Assembly (NCBI GenBank): GCA_029547705.1
Contig: JAKPOU010000061.1
Span: 62,001 to 126,000 of the forward strand
Reading direction: 5' to 3'
Length of the DNA: 64,000 nt
Source: Bacteroidota bacterium
Lineage (GTDB): Bacteria > Bacteroidota > Bacteroidia > Bacteroidales > VadinHA17
Under the pieces are notes generated by a model. That model had not been told where the DNA came from. It worked only from the letters and a program-made list of their open reading frames with translations, and did not search any database. The translations under genes were made by a program, and so were the position numbers. Position 1 is the first letter of the stretch; the number at the start of each line of letters is the position of its first letter. Of this stretch, positions 9,717 through 19,010 are shown in pieces.

Positions 9717-9781
9717 TTCTTGGTTTTCTGGCCTGCAAATTTGCAAAAATTTCATCAAATAATAAATATATCAAATAATCG

Positions 9782-9789
9782 TACCTTTG
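9782..9789 (+). promoter_or_regulatory. -7 promoter element of the pseudouridine synthase-era-der genes
   Basis: TACCTTTG matches TAnnTTTG and ends 21 bases before the ATG at 9811. It also overlaps a possible TTG start at 9787, which argues that translation begins at 9811. No -33 TTTG lies at the expected spacing. Confidence 0.5.
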
Positions 9790-9810
9790 CATCACTTAAA
9801 AACAACCCTG

Positions 9811-10548
9811 ATGGACAAGCGGAAAAAGAAGGAAGAGCTGATCCGGCTTAACAGGTATATAGCCGGCAGCGGCCTCTGTTCACGCCGCGAGGCGGATGAA
9901 TACATCACAGGGGGATTTATAAGTGTCAACGGAAAGACAATAACAGACCTGGGGACGAAAATAAACCGGGATGACAATGTGAGATACAAGGGCAGAAAGC
10001 TTCTGCCCGAAAAGAAGGTCTATCTGCTGATCAACAAGCCTGCCGGATATGTTACCACCATGAAGGACCCTCATGCTGAACGAACGGTGACTGATCTGGT
10101 AAGGAATGCCTGTTCAGAAAGGATTTATCCGGTGGGAAGGCTTGACAAGGATACAACAGGTGTCCTTCTCATGACAAATGACGGTGACCTTACAAAAAAG
10201 CTGACTCACCCGAAATTTGAAAGAAAAAAAATATATCACGTCCATCTCGATAAACCGGTAAGCAAGGCCGACCTCTACAGGATTGTTGAGGGAATAAGCG
10301 TGGATGGCTCCCCGGTTCCGGTGGATTCTGTGGAATATGCTGATCCGGACGACAGGAAGCAGATAGGTATTGAACTCCATTCCGGGCAAAACAGGGTGGT
10401 GCGGAAAATATTCGAATCGCTCGGATACAGGGTCAGCAAACTCGACAGGGTCTATTTCGCCGGTCTCACAAAAAAGAATCTCCCCAGGGGAAAATGGAGA
10501 TTCCTTACACAAAAGGAGATTGCCATGCTTAAAAGAGGAATTTATTAA
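9811..10548 (+). CDS. RsuA/RluB-family rRNA pseudouridine synthase
   Basis: This 245-residue enzyme isomerises uridine to pseudouridine in rRNA. An N-terminal S4 RNA-binding domain (IRLNRYIAGSGLCSRREAD, about residues 10-65) is followed by the catalytic domain with GRLDKDTTGVLLMTNDGDL, whose Asp is the nucleophile, and a C-terminal GQNRVVRKIFESLGY motif. The RluB/RluF/RsuA subgroup and the exact target uridine cannot be fixed from sequence. The ATG at 9811 is chosen because a -7 promoter box overlaps the upstream TTG. It lies 5 bases upstream of era and is probably cotranscribed with era and der. Confidence 0.92.
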   Translation: MDKRKKKEELIRLNRYIAGSGLCSRREADEYITGGFISVNGKTITDLGTKINRDDNVRYKGRKLLPEKKVYLLINKPAGYVTTMKDPHAERTVTDLVRNACSERIYPVGRLDKDTTGVLLMTNDGDLTKKLTHPKFERKKIYHVHLDKPVSKADLYRIVEGISVDGSPVPVDSVEYADPDDRKQIGIELHSGQNRVVRKIFESLGYRVSKLDRVYFAGLTKKNLPRGKWRFLTQKEIAMLKRGIY

Positions 10549-10553
10549 ACGAA

Positions 10554-11432
10554 ATGAAACACCGGTCAGGTTTTGTAAATATCCTGGGAAATCCAAATAC
10601 GGGAAAGTCAACCATAATGAATTCCCTTGTCGGGGAAAAGCTTTCCATAATAACTTCCAAGGCCCAGACCACACGGCACCGGATAATGGGCATCGTGAAC
10701 TCCGAAGATTTCCAGATAGTCTATTCCGACACGCCCGGCATCCTGAAACCTGCCTACAAACTGCAGGAATCAATGATGAACTTTGTGAAAACGGCACTTG
10801 CCGACGCCGATGTTATAATGTACGTGACTGATGTTACGGAAAAGGCTGTGTCCAAAACAGAATACCCTGAAAAGATCAGATCATCCGGCATACCCGTAAT
10901 TGTTGCCGTGAACAAAATAGACCTGACAAACCAGCAAGAACTGGAAAAGATAGTGGAGGAATGGCAGGATTTTTTCCCCGGCTCACCCGTGATACCCGTA
11001 TCTGCACTGAACAAATTCAATCTCGGCACCCTCCTTAATGCAGTAATATCGAGACTTCCCGAGGGAGAAGCATATTTCCCCAAGGACCAGCTTACCGATA
11101 AGCATGAAAGATTTTTTGCATCCGAAATAATAAGGGAAAAGATTCTCGGCAATTACCGGAAAGAAGTTCCCTACAGTGTTGAAATAGAGATTGAGAGCTT
11201 CAGGGATGAAGGCAGAATACTGAAAATAAGGGCCGTGATTCATGTGGCCAGGGAAAGTCAGAAGGCCATACTGATAGGTCACAGGGGCTCAATGCTTAAA
11301 AAGACCGGCACGGAGGCAAGGCATGACATGGAGGATTTTTTTGGCAGGAAGGTATACCTCGAACTCTATGTCAGGGTAAGCAGGGACTGGAGGGATAAGC
11401 CGGCGATGCTCAGAAAGTTTGGTTACCTATAA
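10554..11432 (+). CDS. era: GTPase Era, 30S ribosome assembly factor
   Basis: This 292-residue GTPase has G1 GNPNTGKS (12-19), the DTPG switch motif, NKID and a SAL-type G5, followed by a C-terminal KH domain (about 200-280, ending with VRVSRDWRDKPAMLRKFGY). Era binds the 3' end of 16S rRNA and helps small-subunit maturation. Length and domain order are normal. It lies 5 bases after the pseudouridine synthase and 15 bases before der, so these form an rRNA-maturation operon. Confidence 0.97.
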   Translation: MKHRSGFVNILGNPNTGKSTIMNSLVGEKLSIITSKAQTTRHRIMGIVNSEDFQIVYSDTPGILKPAYKLQESMMNFVKTALADADVIMYVTDVTEKAVSKTEYPEKIRSSGIPVIVAVNKIDLTNQQELEKIVEEWQDFFPGSPVIPVSALNKFNLGTLLNAVISRLPEGEAYFPKDQLTDKHERFFASEIIREKILGNYRKEVPYSVEIEIESFRDEGRILKIRAVIHVARESQKAILIGHRGSMLKKTGTEARHDMEDFFGRKVYLELYVRVSRDWRDKPAMLRKFGYL

Positions 11433-11447
11433 TGTAAAGAATGAATT

Positions 11448-12752
11448 GTGAGCAGAATAGTTGCCATAGTAGGACGCCCGAACGTGGGTAAGTCAACCCT
11501 GTTCAACAGGCTTACCGAATCAAGGCTTGCCATTGTTGATGAAACCAGCGGTGTTACCCGCGACCGCAACTATGGCAGCTGCACCTGGAACGGAATTGAT
11601 TTCTCCCTAATCGATACAGGGGGCTTTGTCGAGGATTCCGGCGATATATTCGAGGAGGAAATCAACAAACAGGTGTTAGTGGCCATAGAGGAATCCGATC
11701 TCATACTCTTCATGGTTGATGTAACTGCAGGAATACATGAACTGGACAAAGCCATTGCCGGTCTTCTGAGAAAATCCGGCAGGAAAATGCTGCTGGTGGT
11801 GAACAAGGTTGATAACAGCCAGAGGCTGATGGAAGCCGCTGAATTTTACGAACTGGGAACTGAACGCTATTTCCCCGTCAGCTCAGTAAACGGCAGCGGC
11901 ACCGGTGATCTTCTTGATGAAATTGTAAGCATCCTCCCGGAAAAAGAGCCGGAAACAATTCCCGAAATACCGCGGGTGGCAATTGTCGGCAGACCGAACG
12001 TGGGAAAATCTTCACTCGTGAATTCCCTTCTAGGGGAGGAAAGAAATATTGTAACGCCTATTCCGGGAACAACCCGCGATTCCATCTATACCCGCTATAA
12101 TAAATTCAATCACGACTTTTATCTTGTTGACACTGCAGGATTGAGAAAAAAAAGCAGGGTCAGCGAGAATATTGAATTCTATTCTGTCCTGAGAGCAGTC
12201 AGAACCATTGAAAATTCGGATATCTGCCTGCTCATGATCGATGCAACCAGAGGCATGGAGGCACAGGATCTCAACATACTGTCGCTGATACTCAAGAACG
12301 GCAAGGGACTTATCCTGGCTGTGAATAAATGGGATCTTGTTGAAAAAGACAGTAATACGGCACGACTGCTGGAAAAGGAAATCAGGAAAAAAACTGCTCC
12401 CTTTACGGATTTCGGGATAATATTTATTTCGGCAGTGAAACTGCTCAGGATCCATAAGATACTTGATCTGATTAACACTGTCAACAAAAACAGAACCAGG
12501 AAAATTGGCACGGCAGAGCTCAATTCGGTAATGCTTGACATTATCAGGCAAAATCCTCCGCCATCGGCAAGAGGAATGAAAATCAGCATAAAATACATAA
12601 CACAGCTGCCGACATATTCACCCTCGTTTGCCTTTTTCTGCAACCATCCCCAATACATAAAGGAACCATATAAACGTTATATTGAAAACAGGATGCGTGA
12701 GAAATTTGAGTTTACAGGTGTACCGCTCAGATTATTTTTCAGAAAGAAATAA
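11448..12752 (+). CDS. der: GTPase Der (EngA), 50S ribosome assembly factor
   Basis: This 434-residue double GTPase carries two G domains with GRPNVGKS at residues 9-16 and 181-188, DTGG and DTAG switch motifs and NKVD and NKWD specificity motifs, plus a C-terminal KH-like domain. Der acts late in 50S subunit assembly. The start is GTG at 11448; a nearby ATG at 11441 is in another frame. A terminator hairpin directly follows the stop. Confidence 0.97.
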   Translation: MSRIVAIVGRPNVGKSTLFNRLTESRLAIVDETSGVTRDRNYGSCTWNGIDFSLIDTGGFVEDSGDIFEEEINKQVLVAIEESDLILFMVDVTAGIHELDKAIAGLLRKSGRKMLLVVNKVDNSQRLMEAAEFYELGTERYFPVSSVNGSGTGDLLDEIVSILPEKEPETIPEIPRVAIVGRPNVGKSSLVNSLLGEERNIVTPIPGTTRDSIYTRYNKFNHDFYLVDTAGLRKKSRVSENIEFYSVLRAVRTIENSDICLLMIDATRGMEAQDLNILSLILKNGKGLILAVNKWDLVEKDSNTARLLEKEIRKKTAPFTDFGIIFISAVKLLRIHKILDLINTVNKNRTRKIGTAELNSVMLDIIRQNPPPSARGMKISIKYITQLPTYSPSFAFFCNHPQYIKEPYKRYIENRMREKFEFTGVPLRLFFRKK

Positions 12753-12772
12753 TCACCTTTGGTGTGATTTTT
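12752..12772 (+). terminator. Rho-independent terminator after der
   Basis: ATCAC (12752-12756) pairs with GTGAT (12764-12768) around a 7-base loop and is followed by a T run (12768-12772). It begins at the last base of the der stop codon and would separate der from the lipoprotein gene that follows. Confidence 0.6.
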
Positions 12773-12798
12773 GTTCAGGAACAATCAGGCGCTGAATT

Positions 12799-13329
12799 AT
12801 GAAAACACGAAGATACCTTATTCTGCTTATCCTGGCTCCGGTACTTGCTGCCGGCTGCCGGAAGATTGAACACCTCCCGCCGGAGCCGAAAATTGAATTC
12901 CGCTATTTTGAAGTTTTTGACACAACCGACATTCTTGGAAACAAATGTCAGGGAGGCAGACTCAATTTCTATTTCGAGGATGGCGATGGCAATCTGGGAT
13001 TACCTCCGCCCGACGGAACCCATTCCGATACCACCAACCTTTTTCTCACACTTTTCAGAAAAACAAAGGGCCGGATGACCGAAGTCGGAGCCAATGACAT
13101 ACTCAGGCCCTCCAATTACAGGATACCATATATGGACAGGCAGGGACAGAACAAAATTCTCAGGGGAACCATATCGGTCACCTTCCTGTACCTCTTTTAT
13201 TCACTTGAATCCCACGATACAATCAGGTACGATTTCTACATAAAGGACAGGGCCGGTAACATCAGCAACACCGAATCCACAAGCGAAATCTTACTTTCCG
13301 AAAATAATACCTACAGAAAAACCAAATGA
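12799..13329 (+). CDS. Small lipoprotein of unknown function
   Basis: I do not recognise this 176-residue protein. It begins with a lipoprotein signal (LAPVLAAGC, lipid-attachment Cys at residue 20). The mature part is rich in aromatic beta-strand-like segments, an EDGDGNLG stretch resembling a calcium-binding or beta-turn motif (about 56-63) and a terminal YDFYIKDRAGNISN strand. The start is the ATG following the der terminator. It ends 30 bases before the convergent SpoIIE-phosphatase gene. The C terminus is very polar. It probably sits in the envelope. Confidence 0.8.
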   Translation: MKTRRYLILLILAPVLAAGCRKIEHLPPEPKIEFRYFEVFDTTDILGNKCQGGRLNFYFEDGDGNLGLPPPDGTHSDTTNLFLTLFRKTKGRMTEVGANDILRPSNYRIPYMDRQGQNKILRGTISVTFLYLFYSLESHDTIRYDFYIKDRAGNISNTESTSEILLSENNTYRKTK

Positions 13330-13352
13330 ACTGATCCGCCGGCAGAATCAGT
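13330..13352. terminator. Possible bidirectional hairpin between convergent genes
   Basis: ACTGAT (13330-13335) and ATCAGT (13347-13352) can pair around a GC-rich loop between two convergent genes. There is no T run on either side, so terminator function is doubtful. Confidence 0.3.
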
Positions 13353-13359
13353 ATATACA

Positions 13360-16300
13360 TCAGAACCTTATTCCCATCATCAGGATATCATCCACCTGGT
13401 CATTCTCCCCCTGCCATTCATCCAGGAAACTCTCAATCTTTTCCCTCTGTTCATCCATTGAGAGATTACTTACTTCCTCAATAAGCGATTTAAGGCGTGC
13501 TATCTTCATCTTTTTCCCTTCCGTCCCGCCAAACTGGTCGGGGTAACCATCGGTGAAAAGATAGATACTGTCCCCTTCCTTAAGGTAATATTCCTGATCA
13601 TCAAAGAATTTCTCCGCCAAGGATTCCCCGCCGATCGACGATCTGTTACCCTTCACATACAGGAACTCCCCGCCGAGTATCATTATCACCGGCCGCATTG
13701 CGGAGGCAAATCTGATATGACCGGTCCTGAGACCTATCTCACATACAACCATGTCCATGCCATCGTTTGACACCCCAAGCTCAATATTCTGGTTTAACGT
13801 TGAAAAAAGCTGACTGTCAAGTGTCTTCAGGATAACCGAAGGCCTGGTTATGTGCTGCCTTCCTATAATGTCCTGAAGAAGGGTGGAGCCTATCATCGAC
13901 ATGAAGGCACCCGGAACGCCATGACCCGTTGAATCTGCACATACCAGCATGAATCTGTCGTCACCGAACCTGTCGAACCAGTAAAAATCCCCGCTCACTA
14001 TATCCCTGGGTCTGAAAAGGATAAATGCATCACTGAAAGTTTCCTTCAGCTTGTTCAGATCGGGCAGTATACTGGTCTGTATCCTCTTGGCATAGCTGAT
14101 GCTGTCGGTTATTTCAACATTCTTAAGTTCTATTTCGCCTTTCTGCCTGACAACCTCTTCGGTCCTGGCTTCAAGTTCAGTCTTGAGATACAGTTCCAGC
14201 CTCTTCTGGGCTTTTTCGCGCTGCCGTATAATAAGGACCACAATGCCTGAAGCAGCTGCTGCCGAAAGAATAAAAAACCACCAGGTTCTCCAGAACGGAG
14301 TTCTGATCGAAAGGTCGAATGTTACAGCCTGTCCGGATAATCCTTCCTCATTCACGGAATTCATGCTGAACCTGAATCTGCCGTCGCGCGGGGAAACAGT
14401 CACTTCCCTGTCGGTGCTCCATGCCGACCAGTCGTCATCCCAGTTATCAAGCCTGGTCTGGTAATATACCTTTTCAGGTTCCCTGAAACTGATTCCCACA
14501 TAACCGATGTTAATGCGATAGCGTTTTTTATAGGGCAGGCTGAATGATTTCCTGTAAGGATATCTGACATCATTCACTGAAATGTAATTGATATTATTTA
14601 CGGGGGCCTGTCCGGTTTTGCAATCCTTATCAAGGTCATAAACCACCAGGCCCTGTGTGGTTCCAATCAGCACCCTTCCTCCAGGGGACTCATGCATGGC
14701 GCCGGGGTTGCAGGCACCTCCCCTGGCAAAACCTGTGGAATAAGTCTTCATGCTGCCCGACAGCCTGTCGTAGCAGGAAAATCCCCTTTCATGCCCGATC
14801 CATATCCTGTTGAGTGAATCGGCAAGAATGCTGTAGCAGTAGTCTGACAAAAGCCCTTCAGCCCTTGTATAGGAAATGACCGAATCGCCCCGGAATTCAA
14901 ATACGCCGTTCCCGGCGGTGGCTGCCCATATACTGCCGTCACTGCTCCGGAAACCGGATGTTATGACATTCATGGTAGGTCCGCGCATTATGCCGCTCCG
15001 CGATGACACACCGTCCTCAATGTTTACAGTGTAAATACGGTCTGTTTTGGTCGCTATTGCTGCATTGCCGCCGCCGAGAAGACAGATCTGGTCTATCCTG
15101 TTATAGGGCAGGCCGTTGTTTGTGTTATATCTTGCCTTCACCCTTCCCGTGGTCCGGTCGAGAATGATCACACCGTTCAGGGTGCCCAGCCACAGATAAT
15201 CCTCCCCGGCCTGTATATTCAGAATGTAATCCTCCCCCGAATTGCCGGACCGGTAAAACAAACGCCGGTTCCCCTTTCTTTCCTGCAGGTACAGGCCCGC
15301 TCCGGCAGTGCCTATCCAGAGCCTGCCGTCAGCTTCGGTACGGTAACTGGAAATCTCGGTGTTGCCGGTGCTCCCGCGAAGATCTTTGAAAGGTTTCAGA
15401 TTGTTCTGATCAATGTCAAAAAGATAATAACCCGTGGGCGTTCCGAGAAAGCAGCTGCCTTCAAGGCTGCTGACACAGATAATATTACCGGCCTCAGGAG
15501 TCTGGCCGGGCGAATAAAAGGCAAGGGCAAGGGAAGGCAGCATTGAAAGGCCTTCGCCAAAATGGCCTATCCAGTAATTCCCTTCAAGATCCCTGAAAAC
15601 CGTCCTGATATTATTTGCCGGAAGGCCGGAATTCTCATCAATGAATGCTGAAAATGCGATATCGCTGGCGCCGGGGAACAAATCCAGCCTGAACACGCCG
15701 GAGCCGTTTGTCGGTATCCAGAAAGTACTGTTTCCGTCCCGGTATATTTCCTGAACATCCAGATATGAATGTTCTCCGCGGTCCGAAAGTCTTGCCGGCT
15801 TTTTGTCTTTTTCACGCAGGTTCATTATATACAGGCCGTTCCCGTTGGTTCCGGCAAGGATAAAGTCTGTTCCCGGGACTGTCCGGATGGCCGTCACACT
15901 TGAATAATCGAATTCCGTGAATGCATCCAGAAACACAAGACTGTCTTTCTCAAGCCTGAACTGGCTGATATTTTCCTGGCTGCCCAGCAGGAGTTCCCCC
16001 CTGTCGGTAAATTCCGCGGAAAAATACATGTCCCCTTCCCGGCTTTTGAAACGCCGGATGTTTTCAGGATTGGCCGGATCTATCCTGTAGATTGCATCAG
16101 CCTGCGGCACAGCCCATATGAAACCACCGGGATCCCTTACCAGGGCACTGATGCTTATATGGTTGTCTACCGGGATTTTTTCCAGAACTCCGTCCCTGGC
16201 GTAAAAAATTGTTCCGTCACTGCAGCCGAACCAGGGATTCCCTGAAGAATCCCCTGTGCTGCATGTAGGATAACGGCCGCTGACAGAATCGGGAAAGGGC

Positions 16301-16524
16301 ACATCATGAAATTCAAATCCGTCAAATTTTGACAGGCCCTTCCTAGTTCCCACCCACAGATAGGCCCTGCTGTCCTGACAGAGGGTATATACAAAACCGT
16401 CGGGGATACGGCTTTCATTTCCATAATATCTGAAAGGATAGGTCTGGGCAAAAAGGGAGGAAACCAATACACAAAAGCACAGGATTGTGCTGCTGAGTTT
16501 TTTTTGTTTGCTTGTTGATATCAT
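13360..16524 (-). CDS. Beta-propeller sensor with SpoIIE (PP2C-type) phosphatase output
   Basis: This 1054-residue protein has a signal peptide (cut near SLFAQ, about residue 26), and then many two-component-regulator propeller repeats (for example YLWVGTRKGLSKF, NYWIGHFGEGLSML, RLWIGTAGAGLYL) up to about residue 660. A Y_Y_Y-type beta domain (about 680-740), one membrane helix (about 745-766), a signalling coiled coil (about 767-805) and a SpoIIE phosphatase domain (about 825-1054) follow. Metal-binding motifs are intact: SGDFYWF, ADSTGHGVPG, FTDGYPDQ and a final DDILMMGIRF. The domain order matches one-component relatives of hybrid propeller kinases, with Ser/Thr phosphatase output in place of a kinase. 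It probably senses a periplasmic ligand and dephosphorylates a cytoplasmic partner such as an anti-sigma antagonist; no such partner gene is in the window. It is the last gene of the T9SS-like block, 11 bases after its neighbour. Confidence 0.92.
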   Translation of the reverse strand: MISTSKQKKLSSTILCFCVLVSSLFAQTYPFRYYGNESRIPDGFVYTLCQDSRAYLWVGTRKGLSKFDGFEFHDVPFPDSVSGRYPTCSTGDSSGNPWFGCSDGTIFYARDGVLEKIPVDNHISISALVRDPGGFIWAVPQADAIYRIDPANPENIRRFKSREGDMYFSAEFTDRGELLLGSQENISQFRLEKDSLVFLDAFTEFDYSSVTAIRTVPGTDFILAGTNGNGLYIMNLREKDKKPARLSDRGEHSYLDVQEIYRDGNSTFWIPTNGSGVFRLDLFPGASDIAFSAFIDENSGLPANNIRTVFRDLEGNYWIGHFGEGLSMLPSLALAFYSPGQTPEAGNIICVSSLEGSCFLGTPTGYYLFDIDQNNLKPFKDLRGSTGNTEISSYRTEADGRLWIGTAGAGLYLQERKGNRRLFYRSGNSGEDYILNIQAGEDYLWLGTLNGVIILDRTTGRVKARYNTNNGLPYNRIDQICLLGGGNAAIATKTDRIYTVNIEDGVSSRSGIMRGPTMNVITSGFRSSDGSIWAATAGNGVFEFRGDSVISYTRAEGLLSDYCYSILADSLNRIWIGHERGFSCYDRLSGSMKTYSTGFARGGACNPGAMHESPGGRVLIGTTQGLVVYDLDKDCKTGQAPVNNINYISVNDVRYPYRKSFSLPYKKRYRINIGYVGISFREPEKVYYQTRLDNWDDDWSAWSTDREVTVSPRDGRFRFSMNSVNEEGLSGQAVTFDLSIRTPFWRTWWFFILSAAAASGIVVLIIRQREKAQKRLELYLKTELEARTEEVVRQKGEIELKNVEITDSISYAKRIQTSILPDLNKLKETFSDAFILFRPRDIVSGDFYWFDRFGDDRFMLVCADSTGHGVPGAFMSMIGSTLLQDIIGRQHITRPSVILKTLDSQLFSTLNQNIELGVSNDGMDMVVCEIGLRTGHIRFASAMRPVIMILGGEFLYVKGNRSSIGGESLAEKFFDDQEYYLKEGDSIYLFTDGYPDQFGGTEGKKMKIARLKSLIEEVSNLSMDEQREKIESFLDEWQGENDQVDDILMMGIRF

Positions 16525-16535
16525 ACCAGCCGGAT

Positions 16536-17543
16536 TTATTTGGGCTTAACGGCTTTTTTAACTGAAATCTTCGGATTATACACGGGAACGCCTCCGATGG
16601 GGGAACTGAAAAAAGGCAGGGCATCTCCTCTCTGACTTTCAAGTGTAACAACCACATTATTGTTTTTGATCAGTTCTCCCTGTGCCTTATGAAACTGAAA
16701 ATCAAGCGATGATCCTATCTCCGGCGCTTCAATGGGGATCCTGTCCTCCTTCCAGTCGTTTTCCCCCGATACAGACAGGCTTATACCCTGTTTATACCTC
16801 GATACAACAAGGATATTACCGTCATTGTCCCAGTCAAAATTCCTCTGTTTTATCCATACAACACCGGAATCCACATAGGGATAAATATGTGCAACACTTT
16901 TAAAATCATTCCACATTCGGAAAGTATACTTATAGGTGAATGCATTGCCTCCCTCCACGGGAAGATTGCTTTCTGCCTCACGGCTCATAAAGAATCTGTA
17001 AAGGTTGCCATCATCCCCGGTGATACCCTCAACAACCATCTTGAATATGTATGAATTCCATTTCGCGTTGAAATCTCCTGCAGTCGGATTGAATGGACCA
17101 AAACTGAACCATTTGTTGTCATACCTGGCTTCACTCCCGAATACCCTTGAGGCCAGAAGTGTGCCTTCCCTGTAATTGTCTCCCTTGTTCAGCCCCCTGG
17201 ATTGCTGATTTCTGTCGGGATCCACTCCCCTGCCCCCGTAGACCCCGAAGAAGGTCCGGGTATCGAAATCACCCCGGATTTCATCATGTTCACCACCCAC
17301 GTCCGGATCAAATACCCTTATATAGAACTGGCCCGTGTATTCCCTGGGAATGGTAAAGAAAAAAACCTGGCGGAAATCATCATCCCCCCAGGATGTCTCG
17401 GCATCCTTGCCGAAGGTTACCAGAAAGGGTATGTTCTCCTCCTTGCCGGGCACCGCCTGAGCCGAAAGTGTCAGTCCTGACCGGAATCCCGGCAGCCCCA
17501 CCAATACCAGCAGTGCTATAAATATGATTCTCTTACATTCCAT
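16536..17543 (-). CDS. Exported protein of unknown function
   Basis: I do not recognise this 335-residue protein. It has a signal peptide (ends near LSAQA, about residue 30) and a beta-rich body. Early motifs include TSWGDDDFRQVFFFTIP and FYIRVFDPDVGGEHDE (about 50-90), which resemble a C2-like or galactose-binding-like sandwich, and acidic DWDNDGNILV (about 235) could bind calcium. The C terminus is basic (SVKKAVKPK) and carries no T9SS sorting domain. It sits 28 bases after the PD40-PKD gene and 11 bases before the propeller-phosphatase gene, so it is probably cotranscribed with the surface-protein block. Confidence 0.8.
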   Translation of the reverse strand: MECKRIIFIALLVLVGLPGFRSGLTLSAQAVPGKEENIPFLVTFGKDAETSWGDDDFRQVFFFTIPREYTGQFYIRVFDPDVGGEHDEIRGDFDTRTFFGVYGGRGVDPDRNQQSRGLNKGDNYREGTLLASRVFGSEARYDNKWFSFGPFNPTAGDFNAKWNSYIFKMVVEGITGDDGNLYRFFMSREAESNLPVEGGNAFTYKYTFRMWNDFKSVAHIYPYVDSGVVWIKQRNFDWDNDGNILVVSRYKQGISLSVSGENDWKEDRIPIEAPEIGSSLDFQFHKAQGELIKNNNVVVTLESQRGDALPFFSSPIGGVPVYNPKISVKKAVKPK

Positions 17544-17571
17544 TTAAATCCCCCATTATTTACTTTCCGCA

Positions 17572-19008
17572 TTATAGTTCCCCCGGTACTATTGTTATGT
17601 TCCTGCATATACACGCTTCCCTGATTATTCCTGCCTCTCCGGGTTCAGTCCTTACAATCAGCTGAACATTATATGTTCCGGGTTTTAAATAACTCTTGCT
17701 CACCTTCATGCCGCCCGCCACGGTCTCGTCCCCGAAATTCCAGTAGTACTCCGCAATATTCCATCCGGGAAGATTGGTCTTTTCCGCACTGAAAAATATA
17801 TTCCGCCCTGCACTGGCTGTATCCGCAGCCGATATATAGGGCTGTTCAATATCCGTTATCTCAAGACTGAATGTTTTTTCATTGTAAAGAATCTCCCCGG
17901 TTATGAGATTAACAACATCCAGACGGATCATGTATGTTCCGGGGCCCGGGTAGCAGTATATTACAGAAGGGCCTGTTCCTTTACTGCCGTCACCGAAATG
18001 CCATTCATAGCGAAAAGGTATGCTGTCATGCTTAACTGCATTTTCTTCTACAAGCTCGTAACAGTAATTGTTCTCAATCAGTGTGTCACAAACTGATTTT
18101 CTGATTATTGTGGAAGTAAAACTATAAATGTCATCATTTATCCTCCTGTCGGAGGAAAAAAATCCCGACTGCATGTCATCCGCGGCAACAATAGCAAAAT
18201 CATTCTCAGGGGAATTAAGGGGTTCGGGAAGCAGTACCGGGTCTGCCCATACTCCGTCCGACAAGGTTGTGTAATAGACATCAAGCTTGCCGTATCCTCC
18301 GTCACGGTCCGATGAAAAATAAAGCCTCCCCGAAGGATGGATGAACGGGAAGCTCTCTCTGCCGGTACTGTTGATGCCGGGACCGGGGTTGACGGGTCTG
18401 CTCCACTGGCCATCAACAAGTTCACTGACCCAGATATCGGATTTTCCCTCCCCTCCCGGCATGTCGGAGGCAAAATAAAGGTATTTTCCGTCACTGCTCA
18501 GTGACGGCTGGGCAATATTGTATTCCGTACTGTTATAGGGAAAGGCGCTTAATGACACAAGTTCGTCACCATTCAGCTCAGCCCTGAATATGCCGCTGTG
18601 GTTTTTATAACCGCGCTTTTTTGCAGCTCTGCCCGTTTCCACCTCACTGGTAAACCACACACTCTTTCCATCCGGGGCAAAGCAAAGGGGGCCGATATTG
18701 AAAAGTCCGCTGCGCTCACCGCGGATCATGACAGGTTTTCCGTATTCAGTACTGTCTTTCCTCATGGCTTTGTACAGGTTATAAACCCTTCTGCCTTCAA
18801 AGGATTTGCGGTCTTTTACCGCACTGAAACGCCTGTCGGAACAGAAAATAATGCCATCCCGGATTATTACCGGCGACATTTCGCTGAAAATGGGATCATT
18901 GAATGACATCCTTTTAACCCTGTAAAGGGATGGCTGCTGCGACTGAACGGAGCCGGCCACCATAAGAAGGCATGTAATGCTGATGCTATACCTCAGGGTT
19001 CTGCGCAT
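17572..19008 (-). CDS. PD40 beta-propeller and PKD-domain exported protein
   Basis: This 478-residue exported protein has a type I signal peptide (ends near SVQSQ), a WD40-like PD40 propeller (about 35-300, with SLSSDGKYLYFASD and FIHPSGRLYFSSDRDGG) and two PKD domains (about 330-380, YEWHFGDGS, and about 415-465, EYYWNFGDE). In related T9SS loci the gene after porP/sprF usually encodes PD40 plus an OmpA peptidoglycan-binding domain (PorE type). Here the OmpA part is absent and PKD domains take its place. The ATG at 19008 is preferred over the TTG at 19014, which overlaps the stop of the PorP/SprF gene. It is translationally close to that gene. Confidence 0.88.
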   Translation of the reverse strand: MRRTLRYSISITCLLMVAGSVQSQQPSLYRVKRMSFNDPIFSEMSPVIIRDGIIFCSDRRFSAVKDRKSFEGRRVYNLYKAMRKDSTEYGKPVMIRGERSGLFNIGPLCFAPDGKSVWFTSEVETGRAAKKRGYKNHSGIFRAELNGDELVSLSAFPYNSTEYNIAQPSLSSDGKYLYFASDMPGGEGKSDIWVSELVDGQWSRPVNPGPGINSTGRESFPFIHPSGRLYFSSDRDGGYGKLDVYYTTLSDGVWADPVLLPEPLNSPENDFAIVAADDMQSGFFSSDRRINDDIYSFTSTIIRKSVCDTLIENNYCYELVEENAVKHDSIPFRYEWHFGDGSKGTGPSVIYCYPGPGTYMIRLDVVNLITGEILYNEKTFSLEITDIEQPYISAADTASAGRNIFFSAEKTNLPGWNIAEYYWNFGDETVAGGMKVSKSYLKPGTYNVQLIVRTEPGEAGIIREACICRNITIVPGEL

Positions 19009-19010
19009 AA

